Assembly: GCF_009733795.1 (NCBI RefSeq)
Contig: NZ_WNXX01000004.1
Span: 124,001 to 188,000, forward strand
DNA length: 64,000 nucleotides
Direction: 5' to 3'
Source: Actinotalea caeni
GTDB taxonomy: Bacteria > Actinomycetota > Actinomycetes > Actinomycetales > Beutenbergiaceae
Part shown: in pieces, positions 48,041 to 57,580 of the stretch
How the letters are laid out: each line of letters begins with the position of its first letter
How positions within the stretch are numbered: the first letter of the stretch is position 1
Translations under genes and position numbers: made by a program
The notes under the pieces: model-generated
Told to the model about the DNA's origin: nothing
What the model saw: the letters and a program-made list of their open reading frames with translations, nothing else
Database searches by the model: none

Positions 48041-49675
48041 ATGAGGGGTTCGGCATCGCGGCGCGTGCGCGTCGCTGGAGCGCTCGCCGTCGCGGCGGCG
48101 CTGACGATCGCGGGCTGCACGGCCGGCGGCGGCGGGGGAGGCGGTGGCGGCGCCACCGGCGGCGGTGACGAGACCGGCGGCCAGGGCGGCACGCTCACGG
48201 TCAGCACGTCCTTCGTCGTCAACCACCTCGACCCCGCGCAGGTGTACGAGGCGACCGGCAACCTCGTCGTGCACGCGATGTACGACACGCTCACCACCTT
48301 CGAGGGCGACGACGTCACGACCCCGGTCGGCCTCCTCGCCGAGTCGTGGGAGTCGAACGACGACGCCACCGAGTTCACCTTCCAGCTGCGCGACGACGCC
48401 ACCTTCGCCGACGGCAGCCCGGTGACCGCCGAGGACGTGGTCTTCAGCCTCAACCGGCTGGTCAACCTCAAGGGCAGCCCGTCGGTGATCGTCGAGGGCT
48501 TCGCGGCGAGCACGCCGTCCGAGGGCGTCGTCGTCGTCACCACCGAGGCGCCGAACCCGAGCGTCCCGACCATCCTCGCGATGCCGTCGACCGGCATCAT
48601 CGACGCCGAGGCCGCCCAGGCCGAGGGCGCGACCGACGCCGAGGACGCGGCCGCTGCCGACGGCGCCACGGCGTTCCTCGACGGCACCTCGCTCGGATCC
48701 GGGCCGTACGTGCTGGAGTCCTTCGACCCGGCGTCGGAGATCGTGCTGACCGCGAACCAGGACTACTGGGGCGGGCAGCCGGGCTACCAGCGCATCGTCG
48801 TCACCAACACCGAGACCGAGACCCAGAAGCTGACGATGCAGCGGGCCGAGGCCGCGCAGCTCGCGCTCGACCTGTCCGGCCGGCTCCTTGAGGGGCTGCC
48901 GGAGACGCTGCAGGTCACGGGCAACCAGGACACGTTCTACTTCGTCTCCTTCCACCAGGACCCGGAGATCTCCGAGGTCACCTCGAACCTCGACTTCGTG
49001 CGTGCGGTGCGCGCCTCGATGGACTACGAGGGCATCGCGGCGCTGTTCGGCTCCGAGGCGCTGCCGGCCGGCGGCATGGTGCCGACCGCGTTCGCCGGTG
49101 CGCTGCCCGCGGAGGAGGCGCAGACGCAGGACCTCGACGCCGCGGCCGACTACCTGGCCGCCTCCGGCATCGAGGACCCGACCGTCAGCCTCATGTACCC
49201 GGCGATCACCTACCAGGGCGTCGACCTCGGCACGATCGCGACCAAGATCCAGAACGACGCCGCGCAGGCCGGCATCACGATCGAGCTCGACCCGCAGCCG
49301 ATCGCGTCGTTCCTCGAGGCGCAGACCGAGGGCCGGGTGCCGTTCCGGTTCAGCCCGCAGTCGCTCAACTACCCGGTGGCGTCGTCGCTCGTGAACAACT
49401 TCGCCCCGGGCCAGCCCTCGGCGATGCGCGTCGACTGGAGCGAGGAGCGCGCCACCCCGGAGATGATCGCGGCGGGCGAGGCGGTCATGGCCGCCACCGA
49501 CGCGGACGAGCAGGCGGCGGCGATGCAGGAGTGGCAGCGGCTGCTCAACGAGCAGAGCCCCTACATCGCGCTCGCGTTCAACTCCGGCACCGTCGTCGCG
49601 ACGCCCGACGTCGCGGGCGCCGTCTACTCCCCGGCCGGCTGGCTCGTCGACCTGCGGGCGGTCGCGCCGCAGTGA
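48041..49675 (+). CDS. ABC transporter substrate-binding protein (Dpp/Opp type)
   Basis: This is a 544-residue family-5 solute-binding lipoprotein. The lipobox is LTIAGC (Cys26), followed by a Gly-rich linker. The domain carries GLLAESWESNDDATEFTFQLRDDATFADGSPVTAEDVVFSLNR, diagnostic of this family. These proteins bind peptides, opines, nickel chelates or other oligomers at the cell surface. AAGGAGA lies 7 bp before the ATG. It is the first gene of a ten-gene operon. Confidence 0.94.
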   Translation: MRGSASRRVRVAGALAVAAALTIAGCTAGGGGGGGGGATGGGDETGGQGGTLTVSTSFVVNHLDPAQVYEATGNLVVHAMYDTLTTFEGDDVTTPVGLLAESWESNDDATEFTFQLRDDATFADGSPVTAEDVVFSLNRLVNLKGSPSVIVEGFAASTPSEGVVVVTTEAPNPSVPTILAMPSTGIIDAEAAQAEGATDAEDAAAADGATAFLDGTSLGSGPYVLESFDPASEIVLTANQDYWGGQPGYQRIVVTNTETETQKLTMQRAEAAQLALDLSGRLLEGLPETLQVTGNQDTFYFVSFHQDPEISEVTSNLDFVRAVRASMDYEGIAALFGSEALPAGGMVPTAFAGALPAEEAQTQDLDAAADYLAASGIEDPTVSLMYPAITYQGVDLGTIATKIQNDAAQAGITIELDPQPIASFLEAQTEGRVPFRFSPQSLNYPVASSLVNNFAPGQPSAMRVDWSEERATPEMIAAGEAVMAATDADEQAAAMQEWQRLLNEQSPYIALAFNSGTVVATPDVAGAVYSPAGWLVDLRAVAPQ

Positions 49676-49682
49676 CGTCGCA

Positions 49683-50789
49683 GTGACCGGCACGAGCACG
49701 CTCGCCGCCCCCTCGCCCACGGACCGCGGTCCGGGGCGGCGGGGGCGGCGGGCGCGTGCCCTGCTCGGGTCGGTGCTGCTCGGGTTCCTCCTCCGGCGGG
49801 CGGTCGTGACGGTCGTGCTGCTGGTCGGCGTCACGCTCGTCTCGTTCCTGCTCATCCAGGCGGTCCCGGGCGACACGATGACGGCGACCCTGTCCGAGCA
49901 GGCGCTCCAGGACCCCGAGGTGGTCGCGGCCTACCGCGCCCGCTGGGGCCTCGACGAGCCGCTGCACGTGCAGTACCTCGTCTACATGCGCAACCTGCTG
50001 CAGGGCGACCTCGGGGTCTCGCAGCAGACCGGCCGGCCCGTGCTCGACGACCTGCTCACCTACGTGCCGGCCACGCTGGAGATCGCGCTGCCGGCGATGC
50101 TGCTGTCGCTGGTGCTCGGGCTCGCGATCGGCCTCTACGCCGCCGTCCGGCACGACCGGTTCGGCGACCACGCGGTGCGCGCCGGCACCCTCGTGGGGCT
50201 CTCGACGCCGCCGTTCTGGCTCGCGCTCGTGGTCCTCTACGTCTTCTTCTACCTGCTCGGGCTGTCGCCGTCCGGCGGGCGGCTGTCCACGTGGATCGTG
50301 CCGCCCGAGAAGGTGACCGGCTCGGTCGTCGTCGACGCCGCCCTCGAGGGACGCTGGGACGTGGTCTGGGACGCGGTGCAGCACACCGCGCTGCCGGTGC
50401 TCGTGCTCACCGTGCTCACGGTCGCGATGCTCGTGCGGTTCGTGCGCTCGGCGATGCTCGAGGTGCTCGACGCCGACTACGTGCGCGCCGCCCGCGCCAA
50501 GGGCCTGCCCACCTCGCGGGTGCTGACGGCGCACGTGCTGCGCGCCGGGCTCGTCCCGGTCATCACCGTCTCGGGCCTCGCCTTCGCCGGGCTGCTGTCC
50601 GGCACCGTGCTCGTCGAGCAGATCTTCAGCTGGCCCGGCGTCGGCCAGTACGCCTTCCGCTCGGCGAGCGCGCTCGACCTGCCCGCGGTGCTCGGCGTCT
50701 CCCTGTTCGTCGCGATCGTCTACACCGCCGTCAACCTGCTCGTCGACCTCGCCTACGGGCTCATCGACCCCCGGATCCGGCTGTCATGA
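49683..50789 (+). CDS. ABC transporter permease (DppB type)
   Basis: This 368-residue permease has six membrane helices and the DppB/OppB N-terminal signature (LVSFLLIQAVPGDTM). The EAA loop is EVLDADYVRAARAKGLPTSRVL. About 35 extra residues precede the first helix. The GTG start lies 7 bp after the binding-protein stop codon. It pairs with the next gene as the channel. Confidence 0.95.
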   Translation: MTGTSTLAAPSPTDRGPGRRGRRARALLGSVLLGFLLRRAVVTVVLLVGVTLVSFLLIQAVPGDTMTATLSEQALQDPEVVAAYRARWGLDEPLHVQYLVYMRNLLQGDLGVSQQTGRPVLDDLLTYVPATLEIALPAMLLSLVLGLAIGLYAAVRHDRFGDHAVRAGTLVGLSTPPFWLALVVLYVFFYLLGLSPSGGRLSTWIVPPEKVTGSVVVDAALEGRWDVVWDAVQHTALPVLVLTVLTVAMLVRFVRSAMLEVLDADYVRAARAKGLPTSRVLTAHVLRAGLVPVITVSGLAFAGLLSGTVLVEQIFSWPGVGQYAFRSASALDLPAVLGVSLFVAIVYTAVNLLVDLAYGLIDPRIRLS

Positions 50790-51745
50790 GCGACACCGCC
50801 CGCGAGACCGTGCCCGACGACGTCACGCCCGCCGAGCCCGCGACGCCCGGCTCTCCGGTGGCCGACCCGGCCGCCGACCGGCTGCTCGCGCGCCGCCGCT
50901 GGCCGCAGCGGCTGCGGCTCGCGCGCGTCCACTCGATCTGGCGGCAGCCCGCGGTCGTCGTCGCCGTCGGCATCCTCGCGGTCTGGGTCGTGCTCGCGCT
51001 GCTCGCACCGGTGCTCACCGCCGACCCGATCGCGCAGTCGCCCGACCTGTACCGGCCGCCGTCGGCCGCGCACTGGTTCGGCACCGACGAGCTCGGGCGC
51101 GACGTGTTCGCCCGCGTCGTGCACGGCGCGCGGCTCTCGCTGCCGCTCGCGGTCGTCATCGTCGGCTGCTCGCTCGCGATCGGCGGCCTGGTCGGGCTGC
51201 TGGCCGGCTACCTCGGCCGCGCGGCCGACGAGATCCTCATGCGGCTCACCGACCTGGTGTTCGCGTTCCCGCAGATCATCCTCGCGATGGCGGTCGCGGC
51301 GGTGTTCGGGCCCAGCACCCGCAACGCCGTCCTCGCGCTCGTCGTCGTGTCGTGGCCGATCTACGCCCGCGTCATCCGCAGCGCGGTGCTCAGCATCCGC
51401 AGCTCCGACTTCCTCGCGTCCTCCCGGCTGCTCGGCGTCGGGCCCTGGCAGGCGCTGCGCCGCGACGTCGTGCCGAACAGCGTCGGGCCGGCGGTCGTGC
51501 TCGCGACGCTGGAGCTGGGCAACGCCGTGCTCATGCTCGCCGCGCTGTCCTTCCTCGGGCTCGGTCCCCGCCCGCCCGCGCCGGAGTGGGGCGCGATGAT
51601 CGCGGCCGGCTCGCGCGACCTGTCGATCTGGTGGGTGAGCGTGTTCCCCGGGCTGGCGATCCTCACCGTCGTGCTGGCGTTCAACATCGTCGGCGACGCG
51701 CTGCGCGACCGGCTCGACCCGCGCTACGCGAGGGGGCTGCGATGA
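50786..51745 (+). CDS. ABC transporter permease (DppC type)
   Basis: This 319-residue permease has the DppC/OppC layout: a long cytoplasmic start, a first helix at about residues 56-78, the conserved HWFGTDELGRDVFARVVHGARLSL stretch and the EAA loop SSDFLASSRLLGVGPWQALRRDVVPN. The ATG overlaps the dppB-like stop by 4 bp. Confidence 0.95.
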   Translation: MSDTARETVPDDVTPAEPATPGSPVADPAADRLLARRRWPQRLRLARVHSIWRQPAVVVAVGILAVWVVLALLAPVLTADPIAQSPDLYRPPSAAHWFGTDELGRDVFARVVHGARLSLPLAVVIVGCSLAIGGLVGLLAGYLGRAADEILMRLTDLVFAFPQIILAMAVAAVFGPSTRNAVLALVVVSWPIYARVIRSAVLSIRSSDFLASSRLLGVGPWQALRRDVVPNSVGPAVVLATLELGNAVLMLAALSFLGLGPRPPAPEWGAMIAAGSRDLSIWWVSVFPGLAILTVVLAFNIVGDALRDRLDPRYARGLR

Positions 51746-52557
51746 GTGCGCTGCTCAGCCTCGATCGGCTCTCGGTCACGCTGCACGGCGGCCAGCGGGT
51801 CGTCGAGGACATCTCGCTCGAGGTGCCCGAGGGCGAGATCGTCGGCGTCGCGGGCGAGTCGGGGTCCGGCAAGTCGATGACGGCGTCCGCGCTGCTCGGG
51901 CTGCTGCCCGACCGCTCGAGCACCGGTGGCCACGCGTGGTGGCGCGGCGGCGGCGACGAGATCGACCTGCTCACGCTCGACCAGCGTGCGTGGAACCGGG
52001 TCCGCGGCACCCAGGTCGCGATGGTGTTCCAGGACGCCACGGCCTCGCTGCACCCGATGCTCACGGTCGGCACCCAGGTCACCGAGCACATGCGCGTGCA
52101 CCTGCGGATGTCGCGCCGGCAGGCGAGGGACCGCGCCGTCGAGCTGCTCGACCGGGTGCGCATCCCCGACCCCGAGCACGCGCTGCGCAGCTACCCGCAC
52201 CAGTTCTCCGGCGGCATGCGGCAGCGCGTCGCGATCGCCGCCGCGCTCGCATGCCAGCCGCGGCTGCTGGTCGCCGACGAGCCGACGACGGCGCTCGACG
52301 TCACCGTGCAGGCCGGCATCCTGCGGCTGCTGGAGGAGCTGCGGGCCGAGACCGGGCTGTCGGTGCTGTTCATCACCCACGACCTCGCGGTGCTGGCGGC
52401 GCTGACCACGCGCGCCTACGTCTTCCGCGAGGGCCGCGTCGTCGAGAGCGGCGCCACCGAGCAGCTGCTGTTCCACCCCGAGCACGAGTACACGCGGACG
52501 CTCGTGGCGGCCCGGCCGCAGGCCGACGACTGGGACGAGTGGGAGGGCCCGGCATGA
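51742..52557 (+). CDS. ABC transporter ATP-binding protein (DppD type)
   Basis: This 271-residue ATPase has Walker [10 protein letters not shown], the Q-loop [11 protein letters not shown], signature [12 protein letters not shown], Walker [14 protein letters not shown] and the H-loop ITHDL. The C-terminal oligopeptide-type extension is short. The start ATG overlaps the permease stop by 4 bp. It powers import as a heterodimer with the next gene product. Confidence 0.95.
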   Translation: MSALLSLDRLSVTLHGGQRVVEDISLEVPEGEIVGVAGESGSGKSMTASALLGLLPDRSSTGGHAWWRGGGDEIDLLTLDQRAWNRVRGTQVAMVFQDATASLHPMLTVGTQVTEHMRVHLRMSRRQARDRAVELLDRVRIPDPEHALRSYPHQFSGGMRQRVAIAAALACQPRLLVADEPTTALDVTVQAGILRLLEELRAETGLSVLFITHDLAVLAALTTRAYVFREGRVVESGATEQLLFHPEHEYTRTLVAARPQADDWDEWEGPA

Positions 52558-53333
52558 GCGCCGCGCTGCAGGTGCAGGACGCCCACGTCGTCTACCGCTC
52601 CCGCGGGCGTGGCGAGGTGCACGCCGTCGACGGCGTCTCGCTCGCGCTCGACCGCGGCGAGATCGTCGGGCTCGTCGGGGAGTCCGGCAGCGGGAAGTCC
52701 TCGCTCGCCCGCGCCGTCGTCGGGCTGGAGCGGCTGCACGCCGGGTCGATCACGCTCGACGGCGTGCCGGTGCAGCCGGTCGGCTGGCGCACCCGCACCG
52801 ACACCCGCTCCCAGATGGTGTTCCAGAGCCCGTACGCCTCCCTCAACCCGCGCCGCACCGTCGGCTCCCAGCTGCGCGACGGCCTGCCCGCCGACGTCGC
52901 CGACCCGGCCGCCGAGGTGGCCGCGCTGCTCGAGCGGGTCGGGCTGCCCGCCGAGGCGGCGGCGCGCTACCCGCACCAGTTCTCGGGCGGCCAGCGGCAG
53001 CGGATCGCGATCGCGCGTGCGATCGCGCCCCGGCCCGAGGTGCTGGTCGCCGACGAGCCGGTCACCGCGCTCGACGCCTCCGCGCAGGCGCAGGTGGTCG
53101 CGCTGCTCGGCTCGCTCGTGCGCGACCTCGGCGTCGGCATGCTCTTCATCTCCCACGACCTGGCGCTCGTGCGCCACATCGCCGACCGGGTCGGCGTCAT
53201 GTACCAGGGCCGGCTCGTCGAGCAGGGCCCCACCGAGCAGGTCTGGCGCGAGCGCCGGCACCCCTACACACGCGAGCTGATCGACGCCGTCCCGCGGCTC
53301 GGCGCGGCCCGCCGCACGAAGGAGTCCGCATGA
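52554..53333 (+). CDS. ABC transporter ATP-binding protein (DppF type)
   Basis: This 259-residue ATPase has Walker [10 protein letters not shown], the Q-loop VFQSPYASLNPRR typical of DppF/OppF, signature FSGGQRQRIAIA, Walker B EVLVADEPVTALD (Val replaces the usual Ser/Thr) and the H-loop ISHDL. It overlaps the preceding gene by 4 bp, and its stop overlaps the amidohydrolase start, giving an unbroken translational chain. Confidence 0.95.
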   Translation: MSAALQVQDAHVVYRSRGRGEVHAVDGVSLALDRGEIVGLVGESGSGKSSLARAVVGLERLHAGSITLDGVPVQPVGWRTRTDTRSQMVFQSPYASLNPRRTVGSQLRDGLPADVADPAAEVAALLERVGLPAEAAARYPHQFSGGQRQRIAIARAIAPRPEVLVADEPVTALDASAQAQVVALLGSLVRDLGVGMLFISHDLALVRHIADRVGVMYQGRLVEQGPTEQVWRERRHPYTRELIDAVPRLGAARRTKESA

Positions 53334-54586
53334 GCATCCCCGCCCCGACGACCGGCTACGTGCTCGCCGGCTGCCGGCTGTGGGACGGCACCGCCGCCAC
53401 CACCACCGACGACCAGGCGGTCTGGGTCGCACCCGACGGGCGCGTGCGCGCGGTCGGCGACGCCCAGCACGTGCTCGACGACGCGCGCGCCGACCGGGTG
53501 CCGGTGCACGACCTGGGCGGCGCCGTCGTCGTCCCCGGCCTCGTCAACATGCACGTCCACCTCAGCCTCGCGCTGCCCGGCCCGATGGAGGCGGCGATCC
53601 AGGGTGCGAACCTCGCCGAGCTGGTGCTGCACATGGCGGGCAACGGTCGCGGCGCGCTGCACGCGGGTGTGACGTCGGCACGGCTGGTCGGGGAGTCCCG
53701 GTTCGCCGACATGGCGCTGCGCAAGGCGATCCGCAACGGGTTCGTCGACGGACCGCGCATCTGGACCGCCGGGCACGCGCTGTGCTGCACCGGCGGTCAC
53801 GGCCACGGCGCGGACGCGCAGGAGGCCGACGGGGCGGACGGCTTCCGCCGCGCCACCCGCGAGCAGCTGCGCGCGGGCGCCGACCTCATCAAGGTCTGCA
53901 TCTCCGGCGGCATCGCGGGCGAGCACGAGGCGATCGACACCCCACAGCTGACCGACGAGGAGATGACCGCGGTCATCGAGACCGCGCACGACTGGGGCCG
54001 CAAGGTCACCGCGCACGCCGGCCCGGCGCCCGTCGTCGAGCGGGCGGTGGCGCTCGGGCTCGACTGCGTCGAGCACGGCTACGAGCTCACCGCCGAGCTG
54101 AGTGCGACGATGGCCGCCCGGGGCGTCAGCTACGTCCCGACGATCACCGTGAGCCGCTGCGAGGACTTCTTCCGCGCCAACGGCATCCCCGAGTGGATGA
54201 TCGAGCGCGCGCTGGGCGCCGGCCCACGGCACTGGGAGAGCCTGCAGCACGCGATCGCCGCCGGCGTCGAGATCCTCATGGGCTCCGACATGCCGCCGCA
54301 CGCCGACTACGACGAGACCAGCGCGACGGTCCGGGAGATGGAGTTCATGGCCGACGCCGGGATGTCGCCCCGCGACGTCCTGGTCTCCGCGACCTCCGCC
54401 GCCGCCCGCTGGCTGGGCGCCGCCGACGAGATCGGCGCGCTCGCGCCGGGCGCGTTCGCCGACCTGCTCGTGCTCGACGCCGACCCGCTCGCCGACGTCG
54501 CGGCGCTGCGGACGCTGCACACGGTCGTGCAGGGCGGCCGGGTGGTCCGCGACGACCGCACCCTGCTGGCCGGGGCGCGACCGTGA
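53330..54586 (+). CDS. Metal-dependent amidohydrolase (imidazolonepropionase/prolidase-like)
   Basis: This 418-residue amidohydrolase-superfamily enzyme has metal ligands His75/His77 (NMHVHL), carbamylated Lys188 (LIKVCISGG), His229 (TAHAG), His249 (VEHGYEL) and Asp320 (MGSDMPPH). The set matches binuclear members such as Xaa-Pro dipeptidases and related carboxypeptidases. It would hydrolyse an amide or peptide-like bond in a compound brought in by the upstream importer. No signal peptide is present, so it is cytoplasmic. It is coupled by 4-bp overlaps on both sides. Confidence 0.92.
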   Translation: MSIPAPTTGYVLAGCRLWDGTAATTTDDQAVWVAPDGRVRAVGDAQHVLDDARADRVPVHDLGGAVVVPGLVNMHVHLSLALPGPMEAAIQGANLAELVLHMAGNGRGALHAGVTSARLVGESRFADMALRKAIRNGFVDGPRIWTAGHALCCTGGHGHGADAQEADGADGFRRATREQLRAGADLIKVCISGGIAGEHEAIDTPQLTDEEMTAVIETAHDWGRKVTAHAGPAPVVERAVALGLDCVEHGYELTAELSATMAARGVSYVPTITVSRCEDFFRANGIPEWMIERALGAGPRHWESLQHAIAAGVEILMGSDMPPHADYDETSATVREMEFMADAGMSPRDVLVSATSAAARWLGAADEIGALAPGAFADLLVLDADPLADVAALRTLHTVVQGGRVVRDDRTLLAGARP

Positions 54587-54900
54587 CCCGCGAGACCCGG
54601 CTGCACGACCTGCGGGTCGTCGTCGACCGCATCGAGGGGCGGTCGGTGTGCGGCATGGAGGTCGGCGACTCCTTCGACGTCACGTGCTCGAGCCGGCTGA
54701 CGCTGCCGGAGGGCAAGCACGTGTGCATCTACGCGCTCGCGGCGGTGCTGCCGCTGCTGCCCGCGATGCAGCGCGCGCTCGACGACGGCGACTGGCTCGC
54801 CCACGAGAACGAGGTCGCCTGCCCGGACCCGCACGAGCGGCTGATCATGCGCATCGAGCGCACCGGGGTCTCCTCGATGCCGATGGAGGACCTCACGTGA
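54583..54900 (+). CDS. TIGR04076 family protein
   Basis: This is a 105-residue protein of the TIGR04076 family. Typical features are the start LHDLRVVVDRIEGRSVCGMEVGDSFDV, a central Cys (KHVCIYALAAVLPLLPAM) and the ACPDPHERLIMRIERT ending. Its conserved cysteines suggest metal or substrate binding, but no biochemical function is established. It occurs in catabolic operons with amidohydrolases and flavin-dependent enzymes. The GTG start overlaps the amidohydrolase stop and its own stop overlaps the next GTG. Confidence 0.85.
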   Translation: MTRETRLHDLRVVVDRIEGRSVCGMEVGDSFDVTCSSRLTLPEGKHVCIYALAAVLPLLPAMQRALDDGDWLAHENEVACPDPHERLIMRIERTGVSSMPMEDLT

Positions 54901-55940
54901 GCACCCCCCGCACGGCACGGCCCGAGGTCACGGTCGCGCTGCAGTCGACCTGGAGCACCGAGTCCTACGGTGCGCTCGGCCGGCTCGTCGAGGACCTCGG
55001 GTTCGACGGTCTCTCGGTCTACGGCGACCTGGGGTTCCAGCCGCCGGTGCCCGCCCTGCTGGCGGCGGCGCGAGCGACCAGCCGGATCCGGCTGGGCCCG
55101 GCCTGCCTCAACCCCTACCTGAGCCACCCGGTCGAGATCGCCGGCCAGGTCGCCGCCCTCGACGAGGCCTCTGGCGGCCGCGCCTACCTCGGGCTCGCGC
55201 GCGGGTCGTGGCTGCAGCAGCTCGGGATCGAGCAGCGCCGCCCGCTGGCGCACCTGGAGGACACGGTCGCGATCGTGCGGCGGCTGCTCGCGGGCGACAC
55301 CAGCGGCTACCAGGGGCGGGCGTTCACGCTCGCGCCCGGCATGCGATGGCACTTCGAGCCGCTGCGGCGCGAGGTCGACGTGCTGCTGGGGGTGTGGGGC
55401 CCGCGCGGCGCCGAGCTCGCCGGCCGGGTCGCGCAGGAGGTCAAGCTCGGCGGCAGCGCCAACCCGGACATGGTGCGGCTGATGCGCTCGCGGCTCGACG
55501 CCTCCTCGGTCGCGGCCGGGCGGGGCGAGCACGCGGTGCGGGTGGCGGCGGGCGCCGTCACCGTCGTCGACCTCGACGGCGACCGGGCCCGCCGGCTGGC
55601 GCGCCGCGAGGTCGCGATGTACGTCGACGTCGTCGGGCAGCTCGACGAGACGGTCGCCGTCGACCCCGAGCTCCAGGCGCGGCTCGGCGCGCTCCTGCGC
55701 GAGGACCGCATCGACGAGGCGGGCGCGCTGCTCCCGGACGACCTGCTGCGGCGGTTCTGCCTGGCGGGCACGCCCGAGGAGGTCGCCGAGCAGACGATCG
55801 AGCTGTTCGGCTCCGGCGCCGACCGCGTCGAGTACGGCACGCCGCACGGCGTCGACTCCGGCGCGGCCGGCATCCGGCTGCTCGGCGAGCGGGTGCTGCC
55901 CGTGGTGCGGCACGCCATCGGGCAGGAGCTGGTCGGATGA
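54897..55940 (+). CDS. LLM-class oxidoreductase (luciferase-like, F420 or FMN dependent)
   Basis: This 347-residue TIM-barrel protein is of the bacterial-luciferase-like superfamily. Features include LVEDLGFDGLSVYGD, TSRIRLGPACLNPYLSHPVEIAGQVAALDEASGGRAYLGLARGSW and PEEVAEQTIELFGSGADRVEYG, which suit F420-dependent members such as Mer-like reductases. It probably oxidises or reduces the transported compound or a breakdown product. The cofactor cannot be decided by eye. It is coupled to both neighbours by 4-bp overlaps. Confidence 0.9.
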   Translation: MSTPRTARPEVTVALQSTWSTESYGALGRLVEDLGFDGLSVYGDLGFQPPVPALLAAARATSRIRLGPACLNPYLSHPVEIAGQVAALDEASGGRAYLGLARGSWLQQLGIEQRRPLAHLEDTVAIVRRLLAGDTSGYQGRAFTLAPGMRWHFEPLRREVDVLLGVWGPRGAELAGRVAQEVKLGGSANPDMVRLMRSRLDASSVAAGRGEHAVRVAAGAVTVVDLDGDRARRLARREVAMYVDVVGQLDETVAVDPELQARLGALLREDRIDEAGALLPDDLLRRFCLAGTPEEVAEQTIELFGSGADRVEYGTPHGVDSGAAGIRLLGERVLPVVRHAIGQELVG

Positions 55941-57580
55941 GGGCCTGCCACGAGATGGACGCGCGCGAGGTCGCCGACATCTACCTGCGGGCGCGCGCCG
56001 CCGTCGACCCCGACGCTGCCGAGGCGCTCGGCGACGCACCCGACCTGCGGTTCCCCGACTACTCGCCCGAGGCCTTCGAGCGCCGGCACTCGATCGACCG
56101 GGCCGCGCTGCGCGCGCTCGGCGACCAGCCGGGGCTGCTGGCCGCCGTCATGCGCGAGCGGCTGACCTCCGAGGTCGAGCTCGACGCGGTGGGCTTCACC
56201 CGCCGGCTGCTCGCGCCGCTGGCGACCCCGGTGCACCTGGTGCGGCAGGTCTTCGACGACCTGCCGAGCGGGACGGCGGCCGAGCGCCGCCGGATCCGCA
56301 TGCACCTGGCCGCTGTGCCCGACACGCTGGCCGAGCTGCAGCGCACGCTGCTGGCCGAGGCCGAGCAGGGCAACGTCGTCGCGGCGCGACAGGTGCGCGT
56401 GGTCGCCGACCAGGTCGACCGCTGGCTCGCGGGCCGGTTCTTCGACGGCGTGCTCGACGGCGCGGCACCGCGCGAGGCCGCCGCCGCGACCGCCGCGTTC
56501 GCGGACCTCTCGGCGACGCTGCGCACGCGGCTGCTGCCGCTCGCCCCCACCGCCGACGGCGTGGGCCGGGACGTCTACTCGGTCACCGCGGGGGCGTTCC
56601 TCGGCGAGCACGTGGACCTCGACGAGCTCTACGTCTTCGGGTGGGACCTCATCGCCCGGCTGCAGGAGCGCGGCCGCGCGCTCGCGACGCAGATCGTCGG
56701 GGAGCCCGACATGGCTGCGGCTGCGGCGCACCTCGACGCCGACCCCGAGGGCCGGGTGGCGGTCGGCGGGCCGCTGGTGGCGTGGCTGCAGCAGCGCATC
56801 GACCTCGCGGCCGGCGTGGCGCACGACCGGATCGCCGCGATGCCCGAGCGCACCCGCGCCGTCGAGGCGAGGCTGACGACGGCGGCATCCGGCGTCATGT
56901 ACTACACGCCCGCCGACGCGGCCTCGACCCGACCGGGCCGGGTGTGGTGGACGGTGCCGGACGGCACCGCCGACGTCGCGACGTGGCGCGAGGTGAGCAC
57001 CGTGCACCACGAGGGCGTGCCCGGGCACCACCTGCAGCACGCGATCACGCACGACCTCGCCCACCTGCACCCGTGGCAGCGGTACCTGTGCCACGTGCAC
57101 GGCTACGCCGAGGGGTGGGCGCACTACGCCGAGGAGCTGGCCGAGGAGGTGGGGCTGCTGCCCACGCCGGGGGAGCAGCTCGGGCTCGTGCTGGCCCGGC
57201 TCTGGCGCGCGTGCCGGATCGTCGTCGACATCGGTCTGCACCTCGACCTGCCGATCCCGGCCGGGGCGCCCGGGCCGTGCGCCGATGCGACGCGCTGGAC
57301 GCCCGAGCTGGGCGCGACGGTGCTGCACGAGATCGCCGGCGTCGAGCCGAAGACGGCGCGGTTCGAGGTGGACCGCTACCTGGGCTGGCCGGGGCAGGCG
57401 CTGGCGTTCGCGGTCGGGGCCCGGCTGTGGCGGCAGGCGCGCGAGACCGCCGAGCGGCGCGCCGGCCCGGCGTTCGACCTGCGGACCTTCCACACCGAGG
57501 CGCTCGCGCTCGGCCCGATGGGACTGGGCCCTCTGCGCGAGGCGCTGCGGGACGCCGTCGACCCCGAGGAGCGGGCATGA
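55937..57580 (+). CDS. DUF885 family hydrolase
   Basis: This is a 547-residue DUF885 protein. The family motif HHEGVPGHHLQHAI (His358, Glu359, His364, His365) and the downstream Glu in EGWAHYAEELAEE resemble a gluzincin metallopeptidase site in which HExxH is replaced by HEGxPGH. No signal peptide is seen, so it is probably cytoplasmic. Known DUF885 proteins are sparsely characterised, and peptidase or amide-hydrolase activity is the best inference. The ATG overlaps the LLM gene stop by 4 bp. Confidence 0.9.
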   Translation: MRACHEMDAREVADIYLRARAAVDPDAAEALGDAPDLRFPDYSPEAFERRHSIDRAALRALGDQPGLLAAVMRERLTSEVELDAVGFTRRLLAPLATPVHLVRQVFDDLPSGTAAERRRIRMHLAAVPDTLAELQRTLLAEAEQGNVVAARQVRVVADQVDRWLAGRFFDGVLDGAAPREAAAATAAFADLSATLRTRLLPLAPTADGVGRDVYSVTAGAFLGEHVDLDELYVFGWDLIARLQERGRALATQIVGEPDMAAAAAHLDADPEGRVAVGGPLVAWLQQRIDLAAGVAHDRIAAMPERTRAVEARLTTAASGVMYYTPADAASTRPGRVWWTVPDGTADVATWREVSTVHHEGVPGHHLQHAITHDLAHLHPWQRYLCHVHGYAEGWAHYAEELAEEVGLLPTPGEQLGLVLARLWRACRIVVDIGLHLDLPIPAGAPGPCADATRWTPELGATVLHEIAGVEPKTARFEVDRYLGWPGQALAFAVGARLWRQARETAERRAGPAFDLRTFHTEALALGPMGLGPLREALRDAVDPEERA

